Shown: positions 1-9,313 of the stretch, in pieces | How positions within the stretch are numbered: the stretch's first letter is position 1 | Layout of the letters: every line of letters begins with the position of its first letter | Assembly (NCBI RefSeq): GCF_024170165.1 | Contig: NZ_JALJXP010000003.1 | Span: 124,001-188,000, forward strand | Direction: 5' to 3' | Origin: Pseudomonas nitroreducens | GTDB lineage: Bacteria; Pseudomonadota; Gammaproteobacteria; Pseudomonadales; Pseudomonadaceae | DNA: 64,000 bases | Notes under the pieces: model-generated | What the model was told of the DNA's origin: nothing | Databases searched by the model: none | What the model saw: only the letters and a program-made list of their open reading frames with translations | Program-made: the position numbers and the translations under genes

Positions 1-2
1 GC

Positions 3-638
3 GAGTTCGAGCGCGCCACCTTCGATGCTCTCAACGTCTACGACCCCTGGGAGTCGTGGAACCGCCGGGTCTACCACTTCAACTACCGCTTCGACGAGTG
101 GGTGTTCCTGCCCGTGGTCAACGGCTACGAGTACGTTACCCCGCGCTTCGTGCGCACCGGCGTGAGCAACTTCTTCAGCAACCTGGGCGAGGTGCCGACC
201 CTGCTCAACAGCGTCGCCCAGCTCAAGGCCGAACGCGCGGCGAACAGCACCGCGCGGCTGCTGTTCAACACCATCCTCGGCATCGGCGGCCTGTGGGACC
301 CGGCCACCGCCATGGGCCTGCCCAAGGTCAGCGAGGACTTCGGCCAGACCCTGGGCTACTGGGGCGTGTCGGAGGGCCCGTACCTGATGCTGCCGATCCT
401 CGGCCCGTCCAACCTGCGCGACACCGGTGGGCTGGTCACCGACTTCATCGCCGCCCGCGAAGTGAATTACCTGGACTACTCCGACCTCAGCCGCGAGTAC
501 TGGGAACTGCCGGTGCTGGAGATCATCGACAAGCGCTACAGCAACAGCTTCCGCTACGGGCAGATGAACACGCCCTTCGAGTACGAGAAGCTGCGCTACT
601 TCTACACCGAAGCCCGGCGCCTGCAGATCCAGGAGTGA
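3..638 (+). CDS. mlaA: MlaA (VacJ) outer-membrane lipoprotein, 5' end missing
   Basis: Partial gene: the reading frame is open from base 3, so the start codon, lipoprotein signal and lipobox lie outside the window. The visible part reads from YDPWESWNRRVYHFNYRFDEWV, the conserved MlaA opening, through LLFNTILGIGGLWDPA and GPYLMLPILGPSNLRD, also family hallmarks. MlaA sits in the inner leaflet of the outer membrane with porins and passes mislocalised phospholipids to MlaC for return to the inner membrane, keeping outer-leaflet asymmetry. Family identity is clear from these motifs. A good terminator hairpin follows the stop codon, so this is the last gene of its unit. Confidence 0.93.
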   Translation, partial: EFERATFDALNVYDPWESWNRRVYHFNYRFDEWVFLPVVNGYEYVTPRFVRTGVSNFFSNLGEVPTLLNSVAQLKAERAANSTARLLFNTILGIGGLWDPATAMGLPKVSEDFGQTLGYWGVSEGPYLMLPILGPSNLRDTGGLVTDFIAAREVNYLDYSDLSREYWELPVLEIIDKRYSNSFRYGQMNTPFEYEKLRYFYTEARRLQIQE

Positions 639-647
639 GCCGCCACC

Positions 648-671
648 GCCGCCTTCGGGCGGCTGTTTTCC
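648..671 (+). terminator. Terminator after mlaA
   Basis: A GCCGCC stem, TTCG tetraloop and GGCGGC stem are followed by TGTTTTCC, ten bases after the mlaA stop. Confidence 0.8.
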
Positions 672-778
672 TTCCGGCAAATCATCGAATTAATCGATAG
701 CTAAGCCAAAAAACTCGCAACCATTCATCCATCATTTGGGACTAGGATGATCTCCATTCACAGATCAAGGAGGTCCCC

Positions 779-1639
779 ATGACCCGTTTACGTACCGTGA
801 TCGACCAGCACATCGGCCACCCGGCCTCCGACGGCGCCGGCGTGCGCCTGACCCGCGTGATCGGCGGCCCCGGCATCGAGCGCTTCGATCCGTTCCTGAT
901 GCTCGACCAGTTCGACACGCAGAATCCCGACGACTACATCGCCGGCTTCCCGGCCCACCCGCACCGTGGCTTCGAGACCGTCACCTACATGCTCGAAGGG
1001 CGCATGCGCCACGAAGACCACCTGGGCAATAGCGGCCTGCTCAAGCCCGGCGGCGTACAGTGGATGACGGCCGCCCACGGCATCATCCACAGCGAGATGC
1101 CCGAGCAGGTGGAAGGGGCCATGCGCGGCTTCCAGCTGTGGCTGAACCTGCCGGCGAAGGACAAGCTGGCCCCGGCCGGCTACCGCGACATCGAGCCCGA
1201 GGACGTGCCGCGCGTGACGACGTCGAAAGGCGTGGGCGTGACCGTGATCGCCGGACGCTTCGACGACGGCGAGACCTCCATCGATGGCGCCGTGCAGCGC
1301 CCCGGCACCGAGCCGCACTACTACGACCTGGTGCTGCCGGCCGGCACGTCGGTGGCCCCGCGCATTCCGGCGGGTCATCGGGTGATGCTGTATGTCTACG
1401 AGGGATCACTGCAGGTGCCGGGCGAGCGCGGTGACGAAACCGTCGCCACCAACCGCCTGGTGCGCCTGGGCCAGGGCGACGAGATCCAGCTCTCCAGCGA
1501 CAAGGGCGCACGCGTCCTGCTGCTGGCCGGCAAGCCGCTCGATGAACCGATCGTGCAGTACGGCCCGTTCGTGATGAACAGCCGCGAGGAGATCGAGCAG
1601 GCCCTGCGCGATTACCGCGATGGTGTCTTCGCGGTCTGA
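779..1639 (+). CDS. Pirin family protein
   Basis: A 286-residue bicupin of the pirin family. The N-terminal cupin has the metal-binding set H60 and H62 (FPAHPHRGFETVTYMLEG) plus H104 and E106 (HGIIHSEMP), matching the iron site of known pirins. The C-terminal half fits the Pirin_C domain. Bacterial pirins are cytosolic; some have quercetinase activity or bind metabolic enzymes, so the substrate here cannot be read from sequence. The start is supported by AAGGAGG a few bases upstream of the ATG. It is transcribed alone: a terminator precedes it and a REP hairpin separates it from the convergent patatin gene. Confidence 0.92.
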   Translation: MTRLRTVIDQHIGHPASDGAGVRLTRVIGGPGIERFDPFLMLDQFDTQNPDDYIAGFPAHPHRGFETVTYMLEGRMRHEDHLGNSGLLKPGGVQWMTAAHGIIHSEMPEQVEGAMRGFQLWLNLPAKDKLAPAGYRDIEPEDVPRVTTSKGVGVTVIAGRFDDGETSIDGAVQRPGTEPHYYDLVLPAGTSVAPRIPAGHRVMLYVYEGSLQVPGERGDETVATNRLVRLGQGDEIQLSSDKGARVLLLAGKPLDEPIVQYGPFVMNSREEIEQALRDYRDGVFAV

Positions 1640-1653
1640 AGCCTTTCCGGCCC

Positions 1654-1706
1654 CCTGTAGGAGCGGGCCATGCCCGCGATCAGCGGACAAGGTCCGCTGT
1701 TACAGG
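1654..1706. repeat. REP-type palindromic element
   Basis: CCTGTAGGAGCGGGCCATGCCCGCG followed by CAGCGGAC..GTCCGCTG and TTACAGG forms two stacked hairpins bounded by inverted CCTGTA ends. This is the usual Pseudomonas extragenic palindrome. It lies between convergent pirin and patatin genes and may act as a transcription boundary. Related copies are at 34001-34087 and 41657-41708. Confidence 0.8.
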
Positions 1707-1716
1707 CATCTGCGGT

Positions 1717-2901
1717 TTACAGCGACCAGTCTTCCATCCCCAGAAAGCGCGCGATCTCCGCGCGCTTTTCCATGGCATCGCGATACCCCAGTTCGATCAG
1801 CGCATTGCAGTAGCCCGGCTCGAACAGCAGGTAACTGAGCACGCCCGCCCCGCTCGCCCTGGTCGCCCCCGGTCCGCGCAGGAACAGGCGCAGCGGCTTG
1901 GGCAGCTCGTGGCGGTACTGCGCGGCGATCTCGTCCAGCGGCCGGCTCGGTGAAATCAGCAGCACATCCACCGGCGCCAGCCCCAGCGTCGCGCGGCGCG
2001 CCTCTTCGGGCACCAGCGAGCTGAGGAAATTGATGCGGTGCAGCAGTTCGATATCGCCTTCCAGACTGTCGATGAAGGTGCTGTTCAACAGGTGGATGCC
2101 CACCTGCGCCAGGCTCGGCGGCTGCCCGGTGCGGTAGGTGGCCACCTGCTCGTTGGCGCTGCCCACCGTGGGATTGCCGCTGACGCCGATCACCAGCACA
2201 CGGTTGGCGCCCAGGTGCAGCGCCGGGCTGATCGGCGCCTGCTGGCGCACCGCGCCGTCGCCGAAGAACTCGCGGAGAATCTTCACTGGCCGGAACAGCA
2301 GGGGTATCGCCGAGCTGGCCAGCAGGTGCTCGATCTGCAGCCGCGTCGGCACGCCGATGCGACGGTGGCGCAGCCAGGGGTCGATGGTCGCGCGGCCCTG
2401 GTAGAAGGTCACTGCCTGTCCGGACTCATAGCCGAACGCAGTCACCGCCACTGCGCGCAGGTTGCGCCGGCGCACGGCGGCGGCGATGCCGGAGAGGTCC
2501 AGCTCGCGCTCGAGGAGGTAACGCAGCGGTGTGCTGTCGAGCAGCGCCACCGGCTCGCGCTTGCCCAGCCCCAGCAGGCTGTGGCCGAGAAACTTGAACG
2601 CCTGACTGACCACGCCGGGCCAGTCGGCTCGGTACACCTGCCCGGTGCGGAAGCCCTTCCAGACCTTGGTCAGGCGCTCCACCGCGCCGGTGAAGGACAG
2701 CGCACCACAGGCCAGCCCGACCGCATTGATGGCACCGGCGGAGGTGCCGACGATGACCGGAAAGGGGTTTTCCGCGCCCTCGGGCAGCAGTTCGGCGATG
2801 GCGGCCAGCACGCCGACCTGGTAGGCCGCCCGCGCGCCGCCACCGGAGAGGATCAGGCCAGTGACGGCTGGGGATTGCAGGGAAGGGGCGGAGTCGGTCA
2901 C
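1717..2901 (-). CDS. Patatin-like phospholipase family protein
   Basis: A 394-residue patatin-type lipid acyl hydrolase. Visible motifs are the oxyanion loop GGGARAAY (residues 20-27), the nucleophile elbow GTSAG (Ser54) and the catalytic Asp in GDGAVRQQAP near residue 215, completing the Ser-Asp dyad. No signal peptide is visible, so it is probably cytoplasmic or membrane-associated rather than a type V secreted patatin such as PlpD. The start is GTG at 2901, preceded by AAGGACT. In P. aeruginosa a similar gene lies next to the lauroyl acyltransferase gene (from memory). The lipid substrate is unknown. Confidence 0.9.
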   Translation of the reverse strand: MTDSAPSLQSPAVTGLILSGGGARAAYQVGVLAAIAELLPEGAENPFPVIVGTSAGAINAVGLACGALSFTGAVERLTKVWKGFRTGQVYRADWPGVVSQAFKFLGHSLLGLGKREPVALLDSTPLRYLLERELDLSGIAAAVRRRNLRAVAVTAFGYESGQAVTFYQGRATIDPWLRHRRIGVPTRLQIEHLLASSAIPLLFRPVKILREFFGDGAVRQQAPISPALHLGANRVLVIGVSGNPTVGSANEQVATYRTGQPPSLAQVGIHLLNSTFIDSLEGDIELLHRINFLSSLVPEEARRATLGLAPVDVLLISPSRPLDEIAAQYRHELPKPLRLFLRGPGATRASGAGVLSYLLFEPGYCNALIELGYRDAMEKRAEIARFLGMEDWSL

Positions 2902-2947
2902 GGCAGGAGTCCTTGTCTCGTCGGTTCCAGCGTAGTCCGCCGACGCA

Positions 2948-3880
2948 CTACTTCTTCTTGTCGTAGAGCTTGGGCTCGCCCTCGGGGCGGCTCTTGAAGC
3001 GGCGATGCGCCCAGAGGTACTGCTCGGGCTGGCGGCGAATCTCGCTTTCTACCCACTGGTTGATGCGCAGGCAATCGGCTTCTTCGCTTTCACCGGGAAA
3101 GTCTTCCAACGGTGGATGGATCGTCAGGCGATAGCCGGAACCATCGGCCAGGCGCGACTGAGTGAAAGGCAGCACCAGCGCGCGGCCCAGGCGGGCGAAC
3201 TTGGTGGTGGCGGTAACGGTAGCCGCCTGGATGCCGAACAACGGCACGAACAGGCTCTGCTTGGCGCCGTAGTCCTGGTCCGGCGCGTACCAAATGGCGC
3301 GACCGGCGCGCAGCACCTTGAGCATGGCGCGCACATCCTCGCGCTCGATGGCGGTGGCGTCGGCGTTATGTCGCTCGCGACCGGTACGCTGGACGAAATC
3401 GAACACCGGGTTGTCGTGCTCGCGGTACATGCCGTCGATGGTCTGCACCTGGCCGAGCAGCGCTGCACCGATCTCCAGGGTGGTGAAGTGCATGGCCATG
3501 AGGATCACGCCCTTGCCTTCGGCCTCGGCCTTCTTCAGGTGCTCGATGCCTTCGATATGGGCGAGCCTGGCCAGTCGCGCCTTCGGCCACCACCAGCTCA
3601 TGGCCATCTCGAAGAAGGCGATGCCGGTGGAAGCGAAGTTTTCCTTGAGCAGGCGCTTGCGCTGGGCGGCGGAGAGCTCCGGGAAGCACAGCTCCAGGTT
3701 GCGCGCGGCAATCGCCCGACGGCTGCCGACCACGCGGTACATCAGCGCGCCCAGCGCACGGCCCAGACCCAGCAGCATCGGGTACGGCAACTGCACCACC
3801 AGCCACAGCACGCCAAGGCCGAGCCAGAGCGGCCAATGGCGGGGATGGAGGAACTCACGGCGAAAGGTGGGGCGGTCCAT
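2948..3880 (-). CDS. lpxL: Lipid A biosynthesis lauroyl acyltransferase (LpxL/HtrB family)
   Basis: A 310-residue inner-membrane acyltransferase that adds a secondary acyl chain from acyl-ACP to the lipid A precursor. It shows the N-terminal membrane anchor (WPLWLGLGVLWLVVQLPYP), the catalytic HX4E motif HFTTLE (H131, E136), and the conserved RNLELCFPEL and WYAPDQDYG segments. Length is normal for the family. Pseudomonas carries several paralogues with different site and chain specificity, so the exact acyl position is not determined here. It diverges from minC with about 144 bp between the starts. A lysine-rich tail (YDKKK) is cytoplasmic. Confidence 0.9.
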   Translation of the reverse strand: MDRPTFRREFLHPRHWPLWLGLGVLWLVVQLPYPMLLGLGRALGALMYRVVGSRRAIAARNLELCFPELSAAQRKRLLKENFASTGIAFFEMAMSWWWPKARLARLAHIEGIEHLKKAEAEGKGVILMAMHFTTLEIGAALLGQVQTIDGMYREHDNPVFDFVQRTGRERHNADATAIEREDVRAMLKVLRAGRAIWYAPDQDYGAKQSLFVPLFGIQAATVTATTKFARLGRALVLPFTQSRLADGSGYRLTIHPPLEDFPGESEEADCLRINQWVESEIRRQPEQYLWAHRRFKSRPEGEPKLYDKKK

Positions 3881-4024
3881 GGAACTTTCCGGTCACGATC
3901 GAAGCCCGACATTCTACCTTGCCGACACGTCCGGCGCCTCCCGCGCGGCCTAGCCATCGGCCACGCTTGCGGCTGCCGGGGCGGTCCGCTATAAGTCCAA
4001 CCATTTTGATGACGCAGTCCGACC

Positions 4025-4972
4025 ATGAGCCAAGCTGACCTTCTCGACCAAGATCCCGTATTCCAGCTCAAGGGCAGCATGCTGGCCGTCACCGTTCTGG
4101 AACTGGCCCACAACGACCTGCCGCGCCTGGACCGCCAGCTCGCCGACAAGGTCGCCCAGGCGCCCAACTTCTTCCGCGACACTCCCCTGGTGCTGGCACT
4201 GGACAAGCTCCCCGACGGCGAAGGCCAGCTCGACCTGCAAGGCGTGCTGGACATCTGCCGCCGCCACGGCCTGCGCACCCTGGCAGTGCGCGCCAGCCGC
4301 GAGGAAGACATCCGCCTGGCCACCATGTTCGACATCCCGGTACTGCCGCCCTCGGGGTCCTCCCGCGAGCGCGCGGTCGAGCCCAAAGACGCCGTGCCGC
4401 AGGTGACCGGCGCCGCACCGGTACGTCGCCCGCGTGGAGAGAAGCTCTCCGAGAAGGTGGTCGAGCAGGCCGCCGGCGCAGGCGTGCAGGCCGAAAAACC
4501 GGCCGACCAGCCCGCCGCAGCCCCATCGGAGAAGTCCGCCGAGGTTGCCGTCCAGACCTCCGCCGAAGCGCCGGAAGCAGCCAAGGAAGAGGCTCCGGAA
4601 GCTGCACCGGAAAAACCGGCCGAGCCGCCGGCGCCGGTCGTCCGTCCGACCAAGCTGGTGACCACCCCGGTACGCGGCGGCGTGCAGATCTACGCCGCCG
4701 GCGGTGACCTGATCGTGCTCGCCCCCGTCAGCCCGGGTGCGGAACTTCTCGCCGACGGAAATATCCATGTGTACGGTCCGATGCGCGGTCGTGCCCTGGC
4801 CGGTGTCAAGGGCGACACCAGCGCGCGGATTTTCTGCCAGCAGCTGGCCGCGGAACTCGTGTCCATCGCTGGTAATTACAAGGTCGCCGAAGACCTTCGA
4901 CGCAGTCCGCAATGGGGGCAGGCGGTGCACGTCAGCCTGTCGGGTGACGTGTTGAACATCACCCGCCTTTAA
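4025..4972 (+). CDS. minC: Septum site-determining protein MinC
   Basis: First gene of minCDE. MinC binds FtsZ through its N-terminal domain (about residues 8-110) and MinD through the C-terminal beta-helix (about 215-315, [23 protein letters not shown]), blocking division at the poles. At 315 residues it is clearly longer than E. coli MinC (231). The excess is an Ala/Pro/Glu-rich linker, roughly residues 135-210, with repeated [27 protein letters not shown] sequence. The C-terminal MinD-binding segment (RARARAG-like, here [14 protein letters not shown]) is intact. minD follows after 61 bp. Confidence 0.96.
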   Translation: MSQADLLDQDPVFQLKGSMLAVTVLELAHNDLPRLDRQLADKVAQAPNFFRDTPLVLALDKLPDGEGQLDLQGVLDICRRHGLRTLAVRASREEDIRLATMFDIPVLPPSGSSRERAVEPKDAVPQVTGAAPVRRPRGEKLSEKVVEQAAGAGVQAEKPADQPAAAPSEKSAEVAVQTSAEAPEAAKEEAPEAAPEKPAEPPAPVVRPTKLVTTPVRGGVQIYAAGGDLIVLAPVSPGAELLADGNIHVYGPMRGRALAGVKGDTSARIFCQQLAAELVSIAGNYKVAEDLRRSPQWGQAVHVSLSGDVLNITRL

Positions 4973-5033
4973 CGGATACTGCCGCGACTTTCAGGGACCA
5001 GAATTCTTCGTTTTTTCTTTGGGGTGAATCACC

Positions 5034-5849
5034 TTGGCCAAGATCCTCGTAGTCACTTCCGGTAAGGGTGGCGTCGGTAAAACCACCACCAGCGCAGCCA
5101 TCGGCACCGGCCTGGCCCTGCGCGGCCACAAGACCGTCATCGTCGACTTCGACGTAGGCCTGCGTAACCTCGACCTGATCATGGGCTGCGAACGCCGCGT
5201 GGTTTACGACTTCGTCAACGTCATCAACGGCGAAGCGACCCTCACCCAGGCCCTGATCAAGGACAAGCGCCTCGAGAACCTGTTCGTGCTGGCCGCCAGC
5301 CAGACCCGCGACAAGGACGCACTCACCCAGGAAGGCGTCGGCAAGGTCATCGAAGAACTCAAGCAGTCCTTCGACTACGTGATCTGCGACTCCCCGGCCG
5401 GCATCGAGAAGGGTGCCCACCTGGCCATGTACTACGCCGATGAGGCGATCGTCGTGACCAACCCGGAAGTATCCTCGGTCCGCGACTCCGACCGCATGCT
5501 CGGCCTGCTGGCCAGCAAATCCGCCCGCGCCGAGAAAGGCGAGGACGCGATCAAGGAACACCTGCTGCTGACCCGCTACAACCCCGAGCGCGTCACCAAG
5601 GGCGAAATGCTCGGCGTCGAGGACGTCGAGGAAATCCTGGCCATCCGTCTGCTCGGCGTGATCCCGGAATCCCAGGCGGTGCTCAAGGCATCCAACCAGG
5701 GTGTACCGGTCATCCTCGACGAAGAAAGCGATGCCGGCCAGGCGTACAGCGACGCCGTCGAGCGACTGCTGGGCAAAGAAATGCCCCACCGTTTCCTCGA
5801 CGTGCAGAAGAAAGGATTCCTGCAACGACTGTTCGGAGGACGTGAATGA
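5034..5849 (+). CDS. minD: Septum site-determining ATPase MinD
   Basis: A 271-residue deviant Walker A ATPase of the ParA/MinD family. The motif KGGVGKTT (residues 11-18) includes the signature lysine, and the C-terminal amphipathic membrane-targeting helix ([11 protein letters not shown]) is present. ATP-bound MinD dimers bind membrane and recruit MinC; MinE stimulates release. The family N-terminus [13 protein letters not shown] fixes the start at a TTG codon (5034), which follows GGGGTG. No ATG fits, so the rare start is real and may limit expression. The stop overlaps the minE start (ATGA), indicating translational coupling. Confidence 0.97.
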   Translation: MAKILVVTSGKGGVGKTTTSAAIGTGLALRGHKTVIVDFDVGLRNLDLIMGCERRVVYDFVNVINGEATLTQALIKDKRLENLFVLAASQTRDKDALTQEGVGKVIEELKQSFDYVICDSPAGIEKGAHLAMYYADEAIVVTNPEVSSVRDSDRMLGLLASKSARAEKGEDAIKEHLLLTRYNPERVTKGEMLGVEDVEEILAIRLLGVIPESQAVLKASNQGVPVILDEESDAGQAYSDAVERLLGKEMPHRFLDVQKKGFLQRLFGGRE

Positions 5850-6100
5850 GCCTTTTAGATTTCTTCCGCAGCCGGAAAGCGCAAAACAGCGCCTCGATCG
5901 CGAAAGAAAGACTCCAGATCATCGTCGCCCATGAGCGCGGCAACCGTTCGCAACCGGACTACCTCCCGCAGCTGCAGAAAGACCTGCTGGAAGTGATCCG
6001 CAAATACGTGCCAATCGACCAGGAACAAGTCCAGGTCGAGCTGGCCAACCAGGGCAGCTGTTCGATCCTGGAACTCAACATCACCCTGCCGGAGCGTTGA
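5846..6100 (+). CDS. minE: Cell division topological specificity factor MinE
   Basis: An 84-residue protein of normal length. The N-terminal membrane-targeting segment [11 protein letters not shown] is followed by the anti-MinCD helix ([16 protein letters not shown]) and the topological specificity domain. It stimulates MinD ATPase and drives pole-to-pole oscillation, confining MinCD inhibition to the poles. The ATG overlaps the minD stop by four bases. A strong terminator follows. Confidence 0.97.
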   Translation: MSLLDFFRSRKAQNSASIAKERLQIIVAHERGNRSQPDYLPQLQKDLLEVIRKYVPIDQEQVQVELANQGSCSILELNITLPER

Positions 6101-6116
6101 TCCGGCCCGGGTGAAT

Positions 6117-6150
6117 CTGCGGCGGCTTCGGCCGCCGCAGTCGTTTCTGT
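6117..6150 (+). terminator. Terminator of minCDE
   Basis: A ten-pair stem CTGCGGCGGC / GCCGCCGCAG (6117-6126 and 6131-6140) with a TTCG loop, followed by TCGTTTCTGT, 17 bases after the minE stop. Confidence 0.88.
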
Positions 6151-6177
6151 CTCACTTACTTTTGCGTACGAGCTTCC

Positions 6178-6813
6178 ATGCCGCTTTCCCAGATCGAATT
6201 CGTCCACGAGGACGCCGCCCTGCTGGTGGTGAACAAGCCCACCCTGTTGCTCTCCGTGCCCGGCCGCGCGGACGACAACAAGGACTGCCTGATCACCCGT
6301 CTGCAGGAGAACGGCTACCCGGAGGCGCGCATCGTCCACCGCCTGGACTGGGAAACCTCCGGCCTGATCGTGCTGGCTCGCGACGCCGACAGCCACCGCG
6401 AGCTGTCCCGCCAGTTCCACGACCGCGAGACCGAGAAGGCCTACACCGCGCTGTGCTGGGGCGAGCCGGCACTGGACAGCGGCCGCATCGAAGCGCCGCT
6501 GCGCTACGACCCGCCGACCAAGCCACGCCACGTGGTCGACTTCGAGCTGGGCCGGCATGCGCTGACCTTCTGGCGCGTCATGGAGCGCCACGGCAACTGG
6601 AGCCGCGTCGAGCTCACGCCGATCACCGGCCGCTCGCACCAGCTGCGGGTGCACATGCTGACCATCGGCCACCCACTGCTGGGTGACCGCCTGTATGCCG
6701 AAGGCGAAGCTCTGGAGCTGCGCGACCGCCTGTGCCTGCACGCCAGCATGCTGGCCCTGACCCATCCGCAGACCGGCGAGCGCCTGCGCTTCGAGTCGCC
6801 CGCGCCGTTCTGA
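6178..6813 (+). CDS. rluA: RluA-family pseudouridine synthase
   Basis: A 211-residue stand-alone catalytic domain without an S4 domain, as in RluA, which modifies 23S rRNA U746 and tRNA U32 in E. coli. The catalytic motif HRLDWETSG carries Asp57; the later GRSHQLRVHM and HPLLGDRLY motifs are typical. The position directly after minE is conserved in Pseudomonas (from memory). RluA rather than RluC/D is supported by size and context; the exact rRNA or tRNA target is inferred. Confidence 0.92.
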   Translation: MPLSQIEFVHEDAALLVVNKPTLLLSVPGRADDNKDCLITRLQENGYPEARIVHRLDWETSGLIVLARDADSHRELSRQFHDRETEKAYTALCWGEPALDSGRIEAPLRYDPPTKPRHVVDFELGRHALTFWRVMERHGNWSRVELTPITGRSHQLRVHMLTIGHPLLGDRLYAEGEALELRDRLCLHASMLALTHPQTGERLRFESPAPF

Positions 6814-6927
6814 CCGTTTCTGGTCGGCGTGCAACCGTGGACGGTTGTACGCCCGACGCCCTGTCCCCAGGCCGCAGATTCGCGCATTTACGTTAAACTT
6901 CCGGCCATTCGCTGTCCGGAGTTACCC

Positions 6928-8217
6928 ATGCGTACAGAACTCAACCAGGGCCTGATCGATTTCCTCGCGGCCTCCCCCACTCCCTTCCACGCCACCCAGG
7001 CCCTCGCCCTGCGTCTCGAAGAGGCCGGCTACCAGCGCCTGGACGAGCGCGACGCCTGGCGCACCGAAGCCGGTGGCCGCTACTACGTCACCCGCAACGA
7101 CTCCTCGCTGATCGCCTTCAAGCTCGGCACCGCGCCGCTGCTGGAGAATGGCCTGCGCCTGGTCGGCGCGCACACCGACAGCCCCTGCCTGCGCGTCAAG
7201 CCGAACCCCGAGCTGGTGCGCAACGGCTACTGGCAGCTGGGCGTCGAAGTCTACGGCGGTGCGCTGTTCGCCCCCTGGTTCGACCGCGACCTGTCCCTGG
7301 CCGGTCGTGTTACTTTCCGCCTGGCCGGCAAGGTCGAGAGCAAGCTGATCGACTTCCGGGCGCCCATCGCGGTGATCCCGAACCTGGCGATCCACCTCAA
7401 CCGCGAAGCGAACCTGGGCTGGTCGATCAACGCGCAGACCGAACTGCCGCCGATCCTCGCCCAGGTCGCCGCTGGCGAGACCCGCGACTTCCGCGACCTG
7501 CTCGGCGAACAGCTGCAACTGGAGCACGGCATCACCGCCGACGCCATCCTCGACTATGAGCTGAGCTTCTACGACACCCAGCGCGCCGCCGTGATCGGCC
7601 TCGACCAGGCCTTCATCGCCGGCGCCCGCCTGGACAACCTGCTGTCCTGCTTCGCCGGCTTGCAGGCCCTGCTGGGCAGCAGCGACGAGCAGAGCGGCGT
7701 GCTGGTCTGCACCGACCACGAAGAAGTGGGTTCCTGCTCCGCCTGCGGCGCCGACGGCCCGTTCCTGGAGCAGGTGCTGCGCCGCCTGCTGCCCGAGGGC
7801 GATGCCTTCACCCGTACCGTGCAGCGCTCGCTGCTGGTCTCCGCCGACAATGCCCACGGCGTACACCCGAACTACGCCGACAAGCACGACGGCAACCACG
7901 GCCCGAAGCTCAATGGCGGCCCGGTGATCAAGATCAACAGCAACCAGCGCTACGCCACCAACAGCGAGACCGCCGGTTTCTTCCGCCACCTGTGCCTGGA
8001 AAACGAAGTGCCGGTGCAGAGCTTCGTGACCCGCAGCGACATGGGTTGCGGCTCCACCATCGGCCCGATCACCGCCAGCCAGATCGGCGTGCGCACCGTC
8101 GACATCGGCCTGCCGACCTTCGCCATGCACTCCATCCGCGAGCTGGCCGGCAGCCAGGACCTGCACTACCTGGCCAAGGTCCTCAGCGCCTTCTACGACA
8201 GCGCCGACCTGCCCTGA
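6928..8217 (+). CDS. apeB: M18 family aminopeptidase ApeB
   Basis: A 429-residue dinuclear zinc aminopeptidase, related to yeast aminopeptidase I and aspartyl aminopeptidase. Metal and catalytic motifs are [13 protein letters not shown] (H82, D84), DHEEVGS and [12 protein letters not shown]. It is cytosolic and removes N-terminal residues from peptides. The frame is open further upstream, but [22 protein letters not shown] is the family N-terminus and CGGAG sits ahead of this ATG. A terminator follows immediately. Confidence 0.94.
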   Translation: MRTELNQGLIDFLAASPTPFHATQALALRLEEAGYQRLDERDAWRTEAGGRYYVTRNDSSLIAFKLGTAPLLENGLRLVGAHTDSPCLRVKPNPELVRNGYWQLGVEVYGGALFAPWFDRDLSLAGRVTFRLAGKVESKLIDFRAPIAVIPNLAIHLNREANLGWSINAQTELPPILAQVAAGETRDFRDLLGEQLQLEHGITADAILDYELSFYDTQRAAVIGLDQAFIAGARLDNLLSCFAGLQALLGSSDEQSGVLVCTDHEEVGSCSACGADGPFLEQVLRRLLPEGDAFTRTVQRSLLVSADNAHGVHPNYADKHDGNHGPKLNGGPVIKINSNQRYATNSETAGFFRHLCLENEVPVQSFVTRSDMGCGSTIGPITASQIGVRTVDIGLPTFAMHSIRELAGSQDLHYLAKVLSAFYDSADLP

Positions 8218-8223
8218 CCCGAG

Positions 8224-8250
8224 CGCCCGGCAAAAGCCGGGCGTTTTTCT
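8224..8250 (+). terminator. Terminator after apeB
   Basis: An eight-pair CGCCCGGC / GCCGGGCG stem with an AAAA loop, followed by TTTTTCTT, six bases after the apeB stop. Confidence 0.9.
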
Positions 8251-8271
8251 TCCCGCACTCCGCTCCTGCAA

Positions 8272-8988
8272 TCAATCCGGCACTTCCACGCTGACGTGGA
8301 TGGCATCGTGCCGCCAGAACTCCAGATCGCAATCGATGATGCGCCCGTGCTGGTCGCCGTTGATGCGGGTGATGCGCAGCGCCGGGCTGCCCTCGGCGAC
8401 ACGCAGCACGCTGGCCGCCTCGCCGTGCAGGGCGGTGGGCACCATGTCGAAGCGCACGCGGCCGTAGCGGATGTCATAACGGCTGGCATACAGCTCGGTC
8501 AGTGAGCAGGTCAGGTCGCTGTCGAGAATGCCGGGGAAGTACGCCGGGTTGAGGTAATGCTCGACGTAGAGCACCAGCCGCCCATCCACCCGCCGCACCC
8601 GGCGGATCTGGTAGACGCTGGATAGCGCCGGGAGCTCCAGCAGCTCGCAGATCGCCGCACTGGCGGGAATCTGCCGGGCCGACAGCACCTCGGTTGCCGG
8701 CACACGGCCCTGGCCTTCGACCATGGCGTGGTAGTGGCTGCGCACCAGCGGGTTGTACAGCAGGCGCGGTGGCGAGACGAACCAGCCGCGGCGTTCCTCG
8801 CGGTAGATCAGCCCCTGGGCCTCCAGTTGCCCCAGCGCCTCGCGCAGGGTGATTCGCGTGGTGTCGAACAACTCGCTCAGCTTGCGCTCGGCCGGCAGCT
8901 TGCCGCCAGCGCTGAGCAGGCCGCTGTCGATCTGCTCGATGAGTGCGCGGCAGATCGCCGTGACCGTGGGTAGCGCCGTATCGCGCAT
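8272..8988 (-). CDS. GntR family (HutC/UTRA) transcriptional regulator
   Basis: A 238-residue regulator with an N-terminal GntR winged helix-turn-helix (about residues 8-75, GGKLPAERKLSELFDTTRITLREALGQLEAQGLI) and a C-terminal UTRA ligand domain (about 95-235). UTRA regulators often sense small phosphonates, amino acids or sugar phosphates. It diverges from the ABC transporter/hydrolase operon at 9314 and is very probably its regulator. A 12-bp palindrome sits 14 bases upstream of its start, suggesting autoregulation. The ligand cannot be named. Confidence 0.92.
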   Translation of the reverse strand: MRDTALPTVTAICRALIEQIDSGLLSAGGKLPAERKLSELFDTTRITLREALGQLEAQGLIYREERRGWFVSPPRLLYNPLVRSHYHAMVEGQGRVPATEVLSARQIPASAAICELLELPALSSVYQIRRVRRVDGRLVLYVEHYLNPAYFPGILDSDLTCSLTELYASRYDIRYGRVRFDMVPTALHGEAASVLRVAEGSPALRITRINGDQHGRIIDCDLEFWRHDAIHVSVEVPD

Positions 8989-9002
8989 TCGATTCCCTCT
9001 TT

Positions 9003-9014
9003 TGGACTAGTCCA
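9003..9014. promoter_or_regulatory. Candidate operator O1 for the GntR/UTRA regulator
   Basis: TGGACTAGTCCA is a perfect 12-bp palindrome just upstream of the regulator gene. It resembles known HutC-subfamily sites such as the PhnF site TGGTATAGACCA (from memory). It lies in the 325-bp divergent gap 8989-9313, which holds no gene; a half-site TGGTCTA is at 9161-9167. Confidence 0.6.
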
Positions 9015-9269
9015 GCCCCAGAACAGGGCATTACTTTCCCCTGACGGGGTGCGGTCATCCTAGAAAAGCCCCATGACCGTCCCGTGACACTGCCTTTGCA
9101 AGCAGCGCCCATGCCAGTTAACGACACCAGCGTAGCCCAGGCGGATCAAGGCGTTGGCGATGGTCTACGCTTTTTCCCTACGACCCGCCGGCAGCTCAAG
9201 GCCGGGCCGGCGCGCCTGGGGCTTACATCAAACTGTCATCCGCCCCGCTTAGATTGGCCTGCGTCTTGC

Positions 9270-9281
9270 TGATCTAGACCA
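9270..9281. promoter_or_regulatory. Candidate operator O2 upstream of the ABC operon
   Basis: TGATCTAGACCA is a near-palindrome (10 of 12 positions symmetric) sharing the TAGACCA half with UTRA-type sites. It sits 33 bases before the binding-protein start, where a bound repressor would overlap the promoter or leader. Confidence 0.55.
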
Positions 9282-9313
9282 CGCTTGAAATCACCGAACC
9301 GAAGGAGCACCGA

